Assembly: GCA_023439045.1 (NCBI GenBank)
Contig: JAEXOY010000043.1
Coordinates: 248,001-312,000 of the forward strand
DNA: 64,000 nucleotides
Reading direction: 5' to 3'
Source of the DNA: Bacillota bacterium
Lineage (GTDB): Bacteria; Bacillota; Clostridia; Acetivibrionales; DSM-1351
This document shows positions 1-7,314 of the stretch, in pieces; the stretch's first letter is position 1, and the number at the start of each line of letters is the position of its first letter. Position numbers and translations under genes: made by a program. A model generated the notes under the pieces. The model had not been told where the DNA came from. It did not search any database and saw only the letters and a list, made by a program, of their open reading frames with translations.

Positions 1-962
1 TTTGCAGTTTTTGTGTTGTTTATTGGTATTTGTGAAATGTCCTCCCCAGCTAGAATCCTTACAGCCATATCCCCCGCGAGCTCACCTTGTGTTTCTCCGC
101 TTAGAATACTACCTCCCATTGCACCATTTCCGAGTCCAAAATCATACAAATGATAAACGGGAACTCTGCTGGTATCACCTACCATTTGCGATAATTGTTC
201 GAAACCTATTGCCCCTCCTGTTTCATCCATGTAGTATGTAGTCAATAGTACTGCGCTATTGCCTTCGACCTGTCCCAGAAATTTTACAATATCTTTATAA
301 CTTCCTTTATTTAATGGGATGAGGTTAACCGTTGGAGCTATTTGGGTGGTGGATTTTTTTGTTAACTCCCAAGTTGAAATACCGCTTTCTGTATTATCAA
401 AAACAACATAAATATTTTTTAAATTTTTATTTATGCTTAGCATTCCCTTTATGGTACCAGCAGGATCAACCTCTTCAATCACTCCTGTAACGTTTTTTTC
501 ATTTTTAGCAAGATCCTCAAAGCCCTTCTGGTTTATTCCACAAAATACTATTGGTGCACCATTAAACAACTCTTGTCGGTTAATAAGTGCAAACTGAAGT
601 GCTGCGTCATCTGTTGCAATAATTATGTCTATTTTTTTATTTAAATATTTATACTTCATATAGCTATGTATATGTTGTAGGTTCTCATTAGTTGGATAAG
701 CCTTCCAATCCATGTTCTCGATGGATATATCATATCTATTGTCATTTAGCCTGATTTTTTTCAGAATGCCGTTATTTTGAGATTGTGTCCAAGACAGGCT
801 GCTAGAATAAGAATTAAGAATAAGAACATTCTTTTTGGCAGAATGGGTCAGAAGCCCCGTCTGCGAAGGTTCAGCCAGACTTTCCGACGCTATAAACAGA
901 GAAAGAATTAATGTAATGATAGTAAAAATGAGGAATTTTATAACATGTCTATATTTTATTAT
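1..962 (-). CDS. Secreted ABC-type substrate-binding/sensor domain protein (3' end outside window)
   Basis: The minus-strand frame is open from about 962 to the window edge, so the C-terminus is missing. It begins with a clear signal peptide (basic start, hydrophobic core, then ASESLA-EPS). After it comes a stretch of the form NVLILNSYSSSLSWTQSQNNGI, read here in pieces, typical of PF04392-type substrate-binding domains found alone or as sensors of histidine kinases and GGDEF proteins. Later FCGINQKGFEDL and a YYMDETGG segment fit the periplasmic-binding fold. No ATG, GTG or TTG lies between the upstream in-frame stop (TGA near 978-980) and the signal peptide. The best start is an ATA at 960-962, about 7 nt after a GAGGGGGG Shine-Dalgarno. 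The effector domain, if any, is off-window, so the ligand and output are unknown. Confidence 0.6.
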   Translation of the reverse strand, partial: MIKYRHVIKFLIFTIITLILSLFIASESLAEPSQTGLLTHSAKKNVLILNSYSSSLSWTQSQNNGILKKIRLNDNRYDISIENMDWKAYPTNENLQHIHSYMKYKYLNKKIDIIIATDDAALQFALINRQELFNGAPIVFCGINQKGFEDLAKNEKNVTGVIEEVDPAGTIKGMLSINKNLKNIYVVFDNTESGISTWELTKKSTTQIAPTVNLIPLNKGSYKDIVKFLGQVEGNSAVLLTTYYMDETGGAIGFEQLSQMVGDTSRVPVYHLYDFGLGNGAMGGSILSGETQGELAGDMAVRILAGEDISQIPINNTKTA

Positions 963-1385
963 GAGACTTCCCCCCTCTCAAGTAATAATATATATTTACC
1001 TATTTTAAGGGGTTTGTAACAAAAAATGGTAATATATATATCTATTCTTAAAGGACAAATTACCAATGAAAAATAGAAATCCATATAATAGATATCTATT
1101 TAGTTAATTCTATATAAATAGCATATATCTATATACCTTCATATAAATAACAATTAACCTATAGCGATAAACTATTTGCCTACATATAAATAGCAATAAA
1201 CCTATAACGATAATCTATTTGCCTACATATAAATAGCATATAACGATAATCTACTTGCCTTCATATAAATAGCAATATATATCTATCTATTATAAGGGAT
1301 TATTAATAAAAAAAAAATAGTACTCTACACTATCTTATTCCCATTTTATACAACAAGTAACAAAAATAGTGGATTTTTTATTTAA
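963..1385. repeat. A/T-rich gap with degenerate tandem repeats
   Basis: No gene is visible here. From about 1110 to 1290 there are four to five imperfect copies of a 36-43 bp unit built on CATATAAATAGCA followed by ACGATAATCTATTTGCCT. The rest is very A/T-rich and probably holds the promoter of the leftward sensor gene. Confidence 0.7.
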
Positions 1386-2183
1386 CTACCGTTTCTTTGA
1401 CAACTCAATCATGTCACCGTATATAGGAGTGGGCATTCCGAAGCCCCCAGAAACATCGATAATCTGCCCAGTTGTATACGCAGAATCATCGCTCGCAAAG
1501 TAGACAACTGTCGCTGCAATCTCCTCTGGTAAGCCCATACGCTTGATAGGCGTATGCCTTAAAAAGAAATCCTTGAAGTCTTCAGACAGGTTTGATTTTA
1601 CGGCATCTGTTGCTATCATGCCCGGTAGCACTGCATTACAACGTATGTTGTCTCGTGCGCATTGCGTAGCTATTAATTTTGTCAAATAATTAATAGCTGA
1701 TTTCGATGTACCATATGCAATCTGAGAAATGTCAGGTCGAATTCCCCCAATAGAGGAAATATTTATAATACTACCACCGCCATTTGCACTCATATGTGGA
1801 ATGACTGCCTGTGATGTCAGAAATACACTGGCCAGATTAACATCTATGGTGGAGATAAAATCCTTGTACAAAGTAGATTTAATGTCTAGGTCTGTTTTGG
1901 GGTTAGATGTACCAAAGTTATTTACCAAGACATCAATACGGCCTTCCGACTTTATTGTTTGCTCAATCATACTTTTGTAGCTTTCTTTATCGGTTGCATC
2001 ATTAAATACAGCCCTAACTTTACCGCCTTCATTATTGATATTTTCTGCAATTCGGTTTGCAACCTCCATATTTCTCGCGCCCATATAAACAATTGCACCC
2101 TCTTTGGCACAACGCTCTACACACGCTAAGCCAATTCCTCTAGTAGAAGCCGTCACCAATACCACCTTATTTTGTAATCTCAT
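1386..2183 (-). CDS. Short-chain dehydrogenase/reductase, 7-alpha-hydroxysteroid dehydrogenase-like
   Basis: This is a classical SDR of about 265 residues. The cofactor motif TASTRGIG is at residues 11-18, NNFG (the NNAG equivalent) at 88-91, the catalytic Ser near 144, and YxxxK as Tyr157/Lys161. A PG motif and the C-terminal SGGFG close the fold. The overall sequence, including the RNIRCNAVLPG-like stretch and the GGF-x-x-PxY tail, resembles clostridial 7-alpha-hydroxysteroid dehydrogenases (NADP type), judged from memory of that family. The start is placed at the second Met (MRLQNK), because a GGAG lies upstream of it and the first Met has only a weak site. Substrate is unproven; an oxidoreductase acting on another alcohol is equally possible. 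Confidence 0.8.
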   Translation of the reverse strand: MRLQNKVVLVTASTRGIGLACVERCAKEGAIVYMGARNMEVANRIAENINNEGGKVRAVFNDATDKESYKSMIEQTIKSEGRIDVLVNNFGTSNPKTDLDIKSTLYKDFISTIDVNLASVFLTSQAVIPHMSANGGGSIINISSIGGIRPDISQIAYGTSKSAINYLTKLIATQCARDNIRCNAVLPGMIATDAVKSNLSEDFKDFFLRHTPIKRMGLPEEIAATVVYFASDDSAYTTGQIIDVSGGFGMPTPIYGDMIELSKKR

Positions 2184-2345
2184 ACTTATTATCAGCTCCA
2201 TTCTTACTTAATAGTTGGGTTAACTTTATTCAGTATTTTTGTTAATAGTTAGGATAACACCAATTCAACATTTTTATTAATTGCTAGGATAACTTTATTT
2301 CTACAATCTTATTAATAATAGTATTAGTAATAAAGGTAAAAACTA
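2184..2345. repeat. Three tandem 35-bp degenerate repeats
   Basis: Between about 2207 and 2318, three imperfect units of the form TAGTTAGGATAAC, then A/T-rich sequence ending TTTTTATTAA, follow one another upstream of the SDR gene. Function is not evident. Confidence 0.6.
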
Positions 2346-2350
2346 TAAAT

Positions 2351-2383
2351 AAATAAAGCCATTTTTTAATAATGGCTTTATTT
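2351..2383 (-). terminator. Terminator of the NUDIX-helicase unit
   Basis: A 13-bp perfect stem (AAATAAAGCCATT with its complement) and 7-nt loop, followed by T-rich sequence on both strands, lies 118 bp after the helicase stop. It may act bidirectionally. Confidence 0.7.
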
Positions 2384-2395
2384 GATAAAAGTAGC

Positions 2396-2438
2396 ATGAC
2401 TTTATTTAGTATAATTGATATGACTTTATTTAGTATAA
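2396..2438. repeat. 19-bp direct repeat, two copies
   Basis: ATGACTTTATTTAGTATAA occurs at 2396-2414 and again at 2420-2438, just past the helicase gene. Confidence 0.7.
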
Positions 2439-2501
2439 ACTACATGACCTTGCAAAGTTTATAAGACCTAATGAACAACGCTGACTAACTAATTTTTTTG
2501 A

Positions 2502-5500
2502 CTAGTTATTTGTGATATATCTATACAACCCCTCTTCAACAGGTTGTTTTAGTAATAGCTCCATCTTGACAACTGGCACTTCCCTACCATTATCATCTGA
2601 CATATTAAGTTCCTGGAACCTATCAATAATTGGTTCAACATCTCCCATATAGTAAAAATCATCCCCCTCGCCATTACTCTTTTTGATAAATAACGGCATC
2701 CTCATAGTATCCCTATAATTTATTATTGCTTGAACATCAGGGCTTGCAAGCGTTCTTTTATTTTTTGACATCCATTGCAGTATATATCTGTTTAGGAACT
2801 TATCCTCATATTTAATTGTGCTACTAATATCATCTTCTTTGTGGTAATTAATAAAAATAGGGCAGTTTGATTTATCCTTGCTTATTATGTATCCGCCAAC
2901 GTTCTGGGCTACCGGGTTTTCATCCCAGCAGAGGATTCGAAAAACATCTCTTCTAGAGTATTTTTTATACAGTATAAAGCCGTCGATATACTTAGAGGTA
3001 TCAAATGAAAGATTATACGTATATTCGGCATAATTTAGAATATCTATCAAGAACTCTCTAAACACAGGATTTTCTATGCACTTCCGCACCCTAGAGCTCA
3101 AAGAAATACTCTGGTCCTGAAGCTCTACAATACTTAATCCAAGCTTATGGCCTACGCTTACAAGCTTTTTGTCACATTTATCTGTTACGAAAAGGAAATT
3201 CAGGTTTCTAATGGTAGAAGCTATCGTAGTATCTTTAAGCTCAAAACCATACCTGTCACTATAATAACCTTTTATCTCGTTCACAGCAATGGACTCCTCT
3301 TCGAGTAGCTTTTTCAAGGTAATAACCTCTTCAATTCTCTTTCCATCTGCAATATAGCTACTGATAAGTTCAAGCAGCTTTGTTTCATACGAGTCAAGCT
3401 TATTATGGTATTCCTCTTCTCTTTCTAACACAAAATTAAAATATGATTTTGAATAATCCACATACTGGTATGGATCTCGTGAACCATGATCAATTAAGTC
3501 CATCATCATTGGGACTCTTCCGATTTTGTATTTTAGCAGATCATAATCCTTAACCAAATCCTTTTTTTGACTCATATTAGTAGTATCAATTGATTTATAT
3601 ATACGTTCCCTTGTAATCAAATCAAAATTTATAGTGGAACAACCTGGAATTATGCTATTACCACTATTTATAAGCTTTCTTATTGTATCCTTGTTATATG
3701 AATTATCCCCATACAATGCAATGGGAATCATAAAGTTATTTGCATAATTCCCGATAAAATCTATTACAACTACATATTCCTTTTTAAATATCTTTCTTAA
3801 ACCTCTACCAAGTTGCTGAATAAATACTATTGAGGATTGTGTAGGTCTTAACATAATTATCTGATTAATAGTAGGAATATCAACGCCTTCATTAAATATG
3901 TCTACAGTTAAAATATAATCAAGACAATTATCCAGATTATCGTCCTGTTCTAACCTCAATATTGCTGCTTCCCTTTCCTCCTCACTACTACTTCCATCTA
4001 GCGAAACTGTTTTAAAGCCACGAGCGTTAAATGCCTTAGAGAGCTCACGTGCTTCTTCTACTCTGCTACAGAATATTAACCCCTTAACTCTTCCATGGTC
4101 ACACCCATATAGCTTAGCCTTCTCAATTATTCTTTCAACTCTCTCATCTGAAACTAAAAAATTAAAAGCAGTTTGCTCATTTATTAGCTCACCATTTATT
4201 TCAACATCAGTTATTCCATAATAGTGAAACGGACACAGCATATTTTCTTCAAGTGCCCTATTTAAGCGTATTTCATAAGCAATATTATAGTCAAAGGCCT
4301 TAAAAATATCAAAGCCATCCATTCTCTCAGGAGTGGCCGACATGCCCAACAAGAATTTAGGTTTAAAATACTCTAGTACCTTTTGGTACGTTGATGCCCC
4401 GCTCCTATGAACCTCATCAATAACTATGTAGTCGAAATGTTCCCTATTAAACCTAGATATAATGTCATCGTTTGAAATGGTCTGTATAGTACTGAAAATA
4501 TAATTAGCTTCAAAATCCTTTCTACTTCCACTCAAAACTCCCATCCTAACATTTTGTCCCAGTACTCTTTGAAAGCTTTTCATAGCAGCCCTAGCAATGT
4601 TTTCCCTATGGACTATAAATAAGAAACGATTAGGGTTGAACTTTTTAACATCAAATGCTGAGAGATATGTTTTCCCCGTTCCTGTTGCTGATATTAGAAG
4701 TGCTCTGGTCTTATTTGCATTTCTCATGTTTTCTAAAGAGAATAATGCCTCAATCTGCATTTTATTAGGCATTATTCTGTGAATAGATGAAACTGGATTA
4801 TTATTTTCAGCTTCTGGGTCTGCCATCACATGATAGCCAGATTCATCTTGGTGTATTGCGTCGGTAGTTGTACCCAGTTCAACTTGAGAGTAGGTTTGGG
4901 GCAAAGCTATTTGGTTACCTACCTCTCCTTCAGGTAATATTTCGTTACGGCTTAATAAAGCTCGAATACTTGCTCTTTCATATATCTTTTCATACTCTTT
5001 AATCCATGCCTCATCTACTACTGTAGCATTATTGAAGGTATATTCAAACTCATCTATCGTTTCTTTTAGAAGAGCTCCTTCGTCCATAGAAGAAACCTTA
5101 ATGTTCCACTCTTTATTATAACTTAGTGCGTCCTGTGTAAGGTTACTGCTACCTACTATGAGAGTATAATTATCATTTTTTCTAAAAATATAGCCTTTAG
5201 CATGAAAATTGTTTTCAACTACTATTCTAACCTCTAAATTTGTAAGTTGAATTAGCCTCTTTAAAGCTCTCGGTTCAGTAAAATTTTGATATTGAGAGGC
5301 AATAATTTTCCCCCTAACACCTTTGTCTTCTAACTCTTGAAGAATATTAATTAAAGACGCAACCCCGCTATTAGTAACAAAGGCTACAGAGAAAAAGAAC
5401 TCCTCACATTTATTTAGTTCGCTAACAATATTGGTAAGTACTTTTTGTCCCCGTTTACTATTGTTAATAAGTAATTTGGGCTGATATTCTGCTAGAGAAA

Positions 5501-5561
5501 TTTCTGCACTATCTACAAAGCCAGTGTAGAGACTTCTTGCTAACTCATCTTTAATGCTCAT
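2502..5561 (-). CDS. PLD-nuclease/superfamily II helicase/DUF3427 fusion protein
   Basis: This 1019-residue protein has three parts. Residues about 30-180 form a phospholipase D-like nuclease domain with an HxK motif (H120, K122) and GSSN at 137-140. Residues about 260-640 are a DEAD/DEAH helicase with Walker A ATGTGKT (292-298), a DEVH box in VIDEVHRSG, the motif III-like GMSATPER, and motif VI QQLGRGLRK. The C-terminal third matches the DUF3427 type that usually follows this helicase. The combination is typical of restriction- or repair-like enzymes of the DISARM/NgoFVII kind. Its ATG overlaps the NUDIX stop by 4 bp (ATGA), so the two genes are translationally coupled. A role in phage defence is inference; DNA repair is the main alternative. 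Confidence 0.85.
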   Translation of the reverse strand: MSIKDELARSLYTGFVDSAEISLAEYQPKLLINNSKRGQKVLTNIVSELNKCEEFFFSVAFVTNSGVASLINILQELEDKGVRGKIIASQYQNFTEPRALKRLIQLTNLEVRIVVENNFHAKGYIFRKNDNYTLIVGSSNLTQDALSYNKEWNIKVSSMDEGALLKETIDEFEYTFNNATVVDEAWIKEYEKIYERASIRALLSRNEILPEGEVGNQIALPQTYSQVELGTTTDAIHQDESGYHVMADPEAENNNPVSSIHRIMPNKMQIEALFSLENMRNANKTRALLISATGTGKTYLSAFDVKKFNPNRFLFIVHRENIARAAMKSFQRVLGQNVRMGVLSGSRKDFEANYIFSTIQTISNDDIISRFNREHFDYIVIDEVHRSGASTYQKVLEYFKPKFLLGMSATPERMDGFDIFKAFDYNIAYEIRLNRALEENMLCPFHYYGITDVEINGELINEQTAFNFLVSDERVERIIEKAKLYGCDHGRVKGLIFCSRVEEARELSKAFNARGFKTVSLDGSSSEEEREAAILRLEQDDNLDNCLDYILTVDIFNEGVDIPTINQIIMLRPTQSSIVFIQQLGRGLRKIFKKEYVVVIDFIGNYANNFMIPIALYGDNSYNKDTIRKLINSGNSIIPGCSTINFDLITRERIYKSIDTTNMSQKKDLVKDYDLLKYKIGRVPMMMDLIDHGSRDPYQYVDYSKSYFNFVLEREEEYHNKLDSYETKLLELISSYIADGKRIEEVITLKKLLEEESIAVNEIKGYYSDRYGFELKDTTIASTIRNLNFLFVTDKCDKKLVSVGHKLGLSIVELQDQSISLSSRVRKCIENPVFREFLIDILNYAEYTYNLSFDTSKYIDGFILYKKYSRRDVFRILCWDENPVAQNVGGYIISKDKSNCPIFINYHKEDDISSTIKYEDKFLNRYILQWMSKNKRTLASPDVQAIINYRDTMRMPLFIKKSNGEGDDFYYMGDVEPIIDRFQELNMSDDNGREVPVVKMELLLKQPVEEGLYRYITNN

Positions 5562-5962
5562 GCCATATCCTCCATTAGCTTATTCACAATTGGAATATCT
5601 GCTGCTGCCCAATCGAGTATCATTAATTCTTTTGGGTTAAGCCACTTATGTGAAATGTGCTCTTTTCTAACGAAGGCTCTACTTTCTACCCTGCAGATAA
5701 AGCTATGCATTGTTATTGAAAAGTCGGGATATTGATGATGTACTGTGAAGTAAAAATCATCTGCTGTAATATTAATGTTTATATCCATTTCTTCAGCTAA
5801 TTCTCTCATCAAGGCAGTCTCTTTACTTTCACCATTTTCTATCTTTCCACCAGGGAATTCAAATTTATATGAGATGTAATCGTATTTTGCTTTGTCTCTT
5901 TGCATACATAATATTTCATTATTATTAATTATAATGGCAGCAGTTACTTCTATATTCTTCAT
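5558..5962 (-). CDS. NUDIX hydrolase (MutT-like), coupled to the helicase
   Basis: A complete NUDIX box (G-x5-E-x7-RE-x2-EE) is present as GGKIENGE followed by RELAEEMD; the usual final Gly is Asp. The N-terminal strand (VTAAIIINNNEILCMQR) and the length of about 134 residues match small (deoxy)nucleoside triphosphate pyrophosphohydrolases of the MutT type. The start is set at MKNIEV, which has a GGAGG 8 nt upstream; the Met 12 codons earlier has none. It is the first gene of a two-gene unit with the helicase. Removing oxidised or modified nucleotides, or degrading a signalling nucleotide, are both possible jobs; the sequence does not decide. Confidence 0.85.
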   Translation of the reverse strand: MKNIEVTAAIIINNNEILCMQRDKAKYDYISYKFEFPGGKIENGESKETALMRELAEEMDININITADDFYFTVHHQYPDFSITMHSFICRVESRAFVRKEHISHKWLNPKELMILDWAAADIPIVNKLMEDMA

Positions 5963-6043
5963 CTGTAGTACCTCCGAGTTGATATTATTCTTCAACATAT
6001 TTTTCTAAAAATCCTCTTATATCTTCAATGTGTACACAGGTAT

Positions 6044-6072
6044 ATTTTAGCACTTATTTTTATGCTTGTCTT
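6044..6072 (-). promoter_or_regulatory. Possible promoter of the NUDIX-helicase unit
   Basis: On the minus strand AAGACA (6067-6072), a 17-bp spacer and TAAAAT (6044-6049) lie about 80 bp before the NUDIX start. The -35 is weak. Confidence 0.4.
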
Positions 6073-6118
6073 TGGATTTGTCTACCTACTAATATTGAGG
6101 AAATTTTGTTGTTAATCC

Positions 6119-6147
6119 TTGATATATTTCCGATATCGGAATACAAT
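6119..6147 (+). promoter_or_regulatory. Fic promoter with palindromic operator in the spacer
   Basis: TTGATA (6119-6124), exactly 17 bp, then TACAAT (6142-6147). The perfect 14-bp palindrome TTCCGATATCGGAA (6128-6141) fills most of the spacer. The Fic ATG follows 20 bp after the -10, with GAGGTG as ribosome-binding site. A repressor bound here would block RNA polymerase; the HTH of Fic itself is a candidate. Confidence 0.65.
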
Positions 6148-6167
6148 ATACCTTGAGGTGACTTACC

Positions 6168-7085
6168 ATGGACTTTATAACTGCAAAGCAAACAGCAGAA
6201 AAATGGGGTATATCCGACAGGCAGGTGCGCATCCTGTGTGCTGCCGGAAAAATAAAAGATGCAAAACGGGCAGGACGTGCCTGGTTGATTCCTGCAGATA
6301 GCCCAAAGCCTGAAGATGGTCGGGTAAGCCGATTTAGAAATAATAAGCTTAATGAACTGCTTTCCCGTATTGATGAAAAGAAAGCTGTCCTTGATACTCT
6401 ACGCCCTCTGACATCTGGAGAAGTGGCGCGACTTAAGGACGAATTTTTAGTTGAATTCACATATAACTCAAATGCCATAGAAGGAAACACTCTTACTCTT
6501 CAGGAAACCGCCATGGTACTTGAAGGTATGACAATTGACCGCAAGCCTCTTAAAGACCACCTTGAGGTTATTGGACACAGGGACGCTTTTGAGTATATGT
6601 TGCAATTGGTCCAGGAAAAGGTTCCTCTCAGCGAACAGGTTATTAAAGAAATCCACAGCCTTGTTTTGAATGACAGGCCTGAGGACAGAGGTATTTACCG
6701 TAGGATTCCGGTAAGAATCATGGGTGCTAAGCATGAGCCCCCGGAGCCATACCTTGTTCCTGTGCAGATGGAACAGCTTATTACAAGGCATGAAGAAATG
6801 ACAAAAACAATGCATCCTGTGGAACAGGTAGCCTTATTTCACCTACTTTTCGAGGGGATTCATCCGTTTATTGATGGAAACGGCAGAACAGGCAGGCTAC
6901 TCCTCAATTTTGAGTTGAGCTCAGCGGGCTTCCCGGCAATTAATATTAAGTTTACTGACCGCAGGAAGTATTATGACTGCTTTTCATCTTATTATGAAAT
7001 CGGTAGCCATGAGCAAATGGCATTGCTTGTGGGAGGTTATGTTGTGGAGATGCTGGACGGGTATTTGAAGATATTGAAAGGATGA
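6168..7085 (+). CDS. Fic family protein with N-terminal helix-turn-helix
   Basis: This 305-residue protein has an N-terminal MerR/excisionase-like HTH (about 1-45, ITAKQTAEKWGISDRQVR) and then a Fic/DOC domain. The catalytic motif HPFIDGNGRTGR is intact at 232-243, so it should transfer AMP from ATP (or another nucleotide) to a target hydroxyl. The inhibitory helix motif SNAIEGN is at 101-107, upstream of the Fic core, which defines a class II self-inhibited enzyme where the Glu blocks productive ATP binding. No separate antitoxin gene is adjacent. It lies divergently from the NUDIX-helicase pair. It is a plus-strand gene in an accessory region. The target protein is unknown. Confidence 0.9.
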   Translation: MDFITAKQTAEKWGISDRQVRILCAAGKIKDAKRAGRAWLIPADSPKPEDGRVSRFRNNKLNELLSRIDEKKAVLDTLRPLTSGEVARLKDEFLVEFTYNSNAIEGNTLTLQETAMVLEGMTIDRKPLKDHLEVIGHRDAFEYMLQLVQEKVPLSEQVIKEIHSLVLNDRPEDRGIYRRIPVRIMGAKHEPPEPYLVPVQMEQLITRHEEMTKTMHPVEQVALFHLLFEGIHPFIDGNGRTGRLLLNFELSSAGFPAINIKFTDRRKYYDCFSSYYEIGSHEQMALLVGGYVVEMLDGYLKILKG

Positions 7086-7148
7086 GTGAAAACATTGGAT
7101 ATCGTTTTATAAATCTAAAAACTAACCAAACACCAATTTATAAAATAA

Positions 7149-7187
7149 AAAGCCCGTAAACCTTGATATTAAAGATTTTCGGGCTTT
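7149..7187. terminator. Terminator after Fic; copy of the tmRNA terminator
   Basis: AAAGCCCG and CGGGCTTT enclose a loop containing CCTTGATATTAAAG. The surrounding 60 bp (7137-7197), including TGGTGGAGG, closely match the terminator and 3' end of ssrA at 11981-12046. Confidence 0.7.
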
Positions 7188-7314
7188 GTGGTGGAGGACA
7201 ATAAGCAATACACGAACCCCATGTTCCGATTTGCACATTTTAGTGGAGACGAACCTTACCAGTCAAAGCTAACAACGGATATCAGCTAATATAGACACAG
7301 TACTAAGAAAATTT

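Noticed and set aside
2..241. 79-codon plus-strand frame at the window edge
   Set aside because: It lies opposite the sensor protein coding frame, which has a signal peptide and family motifs.
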